A DNA stretch of 35,889 nucleotides, taken from Roseiflexus sp. GTDB taxonomy: Bacteria > Chloroflexota > Chloroflexia > Chloroflexales > Roseiflexaceae. The DNA is taken from the NCBI GenBank assembly GCA_025062325.1, contig JANXAL010000012.1, positions 1 through 35,889 on the forward strand, given 5' to 3'. The translations under genes were made by a program, and so were the position numbers. The notes beneath the pieces were generated by a model, which saw nothing but the letters and a program-made list of their open reading frames with translations, did no database searches and was not told the origin of the DNA. This document shows, piece by piece, positions 35,258 through 35,889 of this stretch (its first letter is position 1; each line of letters begins with the position of its first letter).

Positions 35258-35334
35258 TGGTGGGCGATACTGGACTCGAACCAGTGACCTCCACGATGTC
35301 AACGTGGCGCTCTAACCAACTGAGCTATGCGTCC
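35258..35334 (-). tRNA. tRNA-Val (GAC), hybrid with mispaired acceptor stem
   Basis: The minus strand folds into a 77-base tRNA including an encoded CCA. D stem GCTC/GAGC, anticodon stem CCACG/CGTGG with loop TTGACAT (anticodon GAC, valine) and T stem ACTGG/CCAGT all pair perfectly. The acceptor stem does not: the 5' strand is GGACGCA and the 3' strand ATCGCCC, giving mismatches at 3-70 (A-C), 6-67 (C-U) and 7-66 (A-A). Each strand would pair with a different tRNA-Val (GGACGCA with TGCGTCC, as in cyanobacteria; GGGCGAT with ATCGCCC). This looks like a join of two genes, and the molecule as written would not work well. Confidence 0.85.
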
Positions 35335-35380
35335 CCGTAGTCTTTTATAGTAACATCGGCGTTGGACCTTGACCAGAGGC

Positions 35381-35889
35381 ATGCGCGTTCGCCAGCACGT
35401 TAATCCCCTCAGCCTGCACCTGATTCAACCGATACAACTTCCAGACTGGTCACTGATTTACGCTCAGGTAGAACAGCCCTTGCATATTGACATCGGCTCG
35501 GCCAAGGGGGTGTTTTTACTCAAAATGGCCCAGCAACAACCACAGTGGAATTTTCTCGGTTTAGAAATCCGCCGTCCCTTGGTCGAATATGCCAATCAAC
35601 AAAAAATGGCCCATGACTTGCCAAATTTGCACTTCATGTTTGCCCAGGTCAATGTTCACCTGGAATCTATCCTAGAGAGTTTACCGGCGGGAGTTTTGCA
35701 CCGGGTGACCATTCAGTTTCCTGACCCCTGGTTCAAACGCAAACAACAAAAACGTCGGATTGTCAAGCCAGAATTAGTCGCTACGATTGCCCGTTATTTG
35801 CAACCAGGGGGAGATGTCTTTTTGCAGTCGGATGTGCAGGAAGTGGCTCTAGAAATGTTTGACTACTTTCGCCAGCATCCTGCTTTTGT
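35381..35889 (+). CDS. trmB: tRNA (guanine-N7-)-methyltransferase TrmB, cyanobacterium-like, cut by the window end
   Basis: TrmB makes m7G46 in the variable loop of tRNAs using S-adenosylmethionine. The frame from ATG 35381 is open to the window end (169 codons) and contains the SAM site HIDIGSAKGVFLLKMA, FLGLEIRRPLVEYA and the TrmB signature IQFPDPWFKRKQQKRRIV. FPDPWFK(R/K) followed by QKRR is the form seen in cyanobacteria. Codon use is A/T-richer (CAA, TTG, AAA, ATT) than in all other genes here, so the segment comes from another genome. The C-terminus is missing. Confidence 0.88.
   Translation, partial: MRVRQHVNPLSLHLIQPIQLPDWSLIYAQVEQPLHIDIGSAKGVFLLKMAQQQPQWNFLGLEIRRPLVEYANQQKMAHDLPNLHFMFAQVNVHLESILESLPAGVLHRVTIQFPDPWFKRKQQKRRIVKPELVATIARYLQPGGDVFLQSDVQEVALEMFDYFRQHPAF

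Noticed and set aside
35258-35889. tRNA-Val as an integration site of a mobile element
   Set aside because: No integrase or direct repeat is visible, and integration would normally restore a functional tRNA, whereas this acceptor stem is broken.

Overview
The window looks like chromosomal DNA from a filamentous anoxygenic phototroph of the Chloroflexota, most like Roseiflexus. This rests on the GC-rich coding style, the Chloroflexota-type house-keeping genes, intergenic C-rich palindromes and the overall feel of the proteins; it is an inference, because no database search was possible. The last ~560 bases (about 35,330 to 35,889) do not fit. They carry a lower-GC, cyanobacterium-like trmB, and the tRNA-Val gene just before it has an acceptor stem whose two strands do not pair. 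The window is therefore probably a metagenomic contig with a chimeric join inside the tRNA gene.

Layout. 1-3,232 (minus strand): a small acyl-CoA-carboxylase-associated protein, a biotin carboxylase/biotin carrier fusion and a DapA-family lyase in one operon. 3,233-3,829: a divergent promoter region and a solitary Flp-type pilin gene with its own terminator. 3,843-5,594 (minus): the ribosome quality control factor RqcH/NFACT. 5,637-11,318 (plus): gmk, yqeY, pgpH, ybeY, dgkA and a glycosyltransferase, tightly packed; pgpH-ybeY-dgkA is a classical conserved gene order. 11,568-18,205: a membrane-anchored phospholipase D-like protein, an AT-hook protein, uppP, a FabF-like ketosynthase with an N-terminal extension, a receiver protein lacking its phosphoacceptor Asp, the clamp-loader delta-prime subunit and a TPR protein.

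18,178-28,358 (minus) is a cell-surface polysaccharide region. It holds an initiating sugar-phosphate transferase, UDP-glucuronate decarboxylase, an O-antigen ligase/polymerase-like protein, a UDP-glucuronate 4-epimerase-like protein, a flippase-like membrane protein, a GT4 glycosyltransferase, a PAP2-family membrane protein and an FGGY sugar kinase. Together with uppP and dgkA upstream, the window is rich in undecaprenyl-phosphate supply and polysaccharide assembly. A 700-base gap at 26,088-26,789 may hold a decayed IS605-type tnpB tail.

28,370-30,113 (minus) is tatA followed by obg behind a perfect-consensus promoter. 30,299-32,255 (plus) is an ECF-type ATPase overlapping a cysteine desulfurase. 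32,256-32,779 is intergenic with C/G-rich palindromic repeats. 32,780-35,094 holds a TM0106-type RecB-like protein with apparently lost nuclease residues, a DinB-like protein and a DUF983 zinc-ribbon membrane protein. A telomere-like inverted repeat, a strong terminator and the hybrid tRNA-Val then lead into the cyanobacterial segment. I see no CRISPR array, rRNA or complete insertion sequence, and no convincing new multi-gene defence or mobile system. The most notable signals are the hybrid tRNA junction, the degenerate receiver, the degenerate nuclease domain and the extended ketosynthase.
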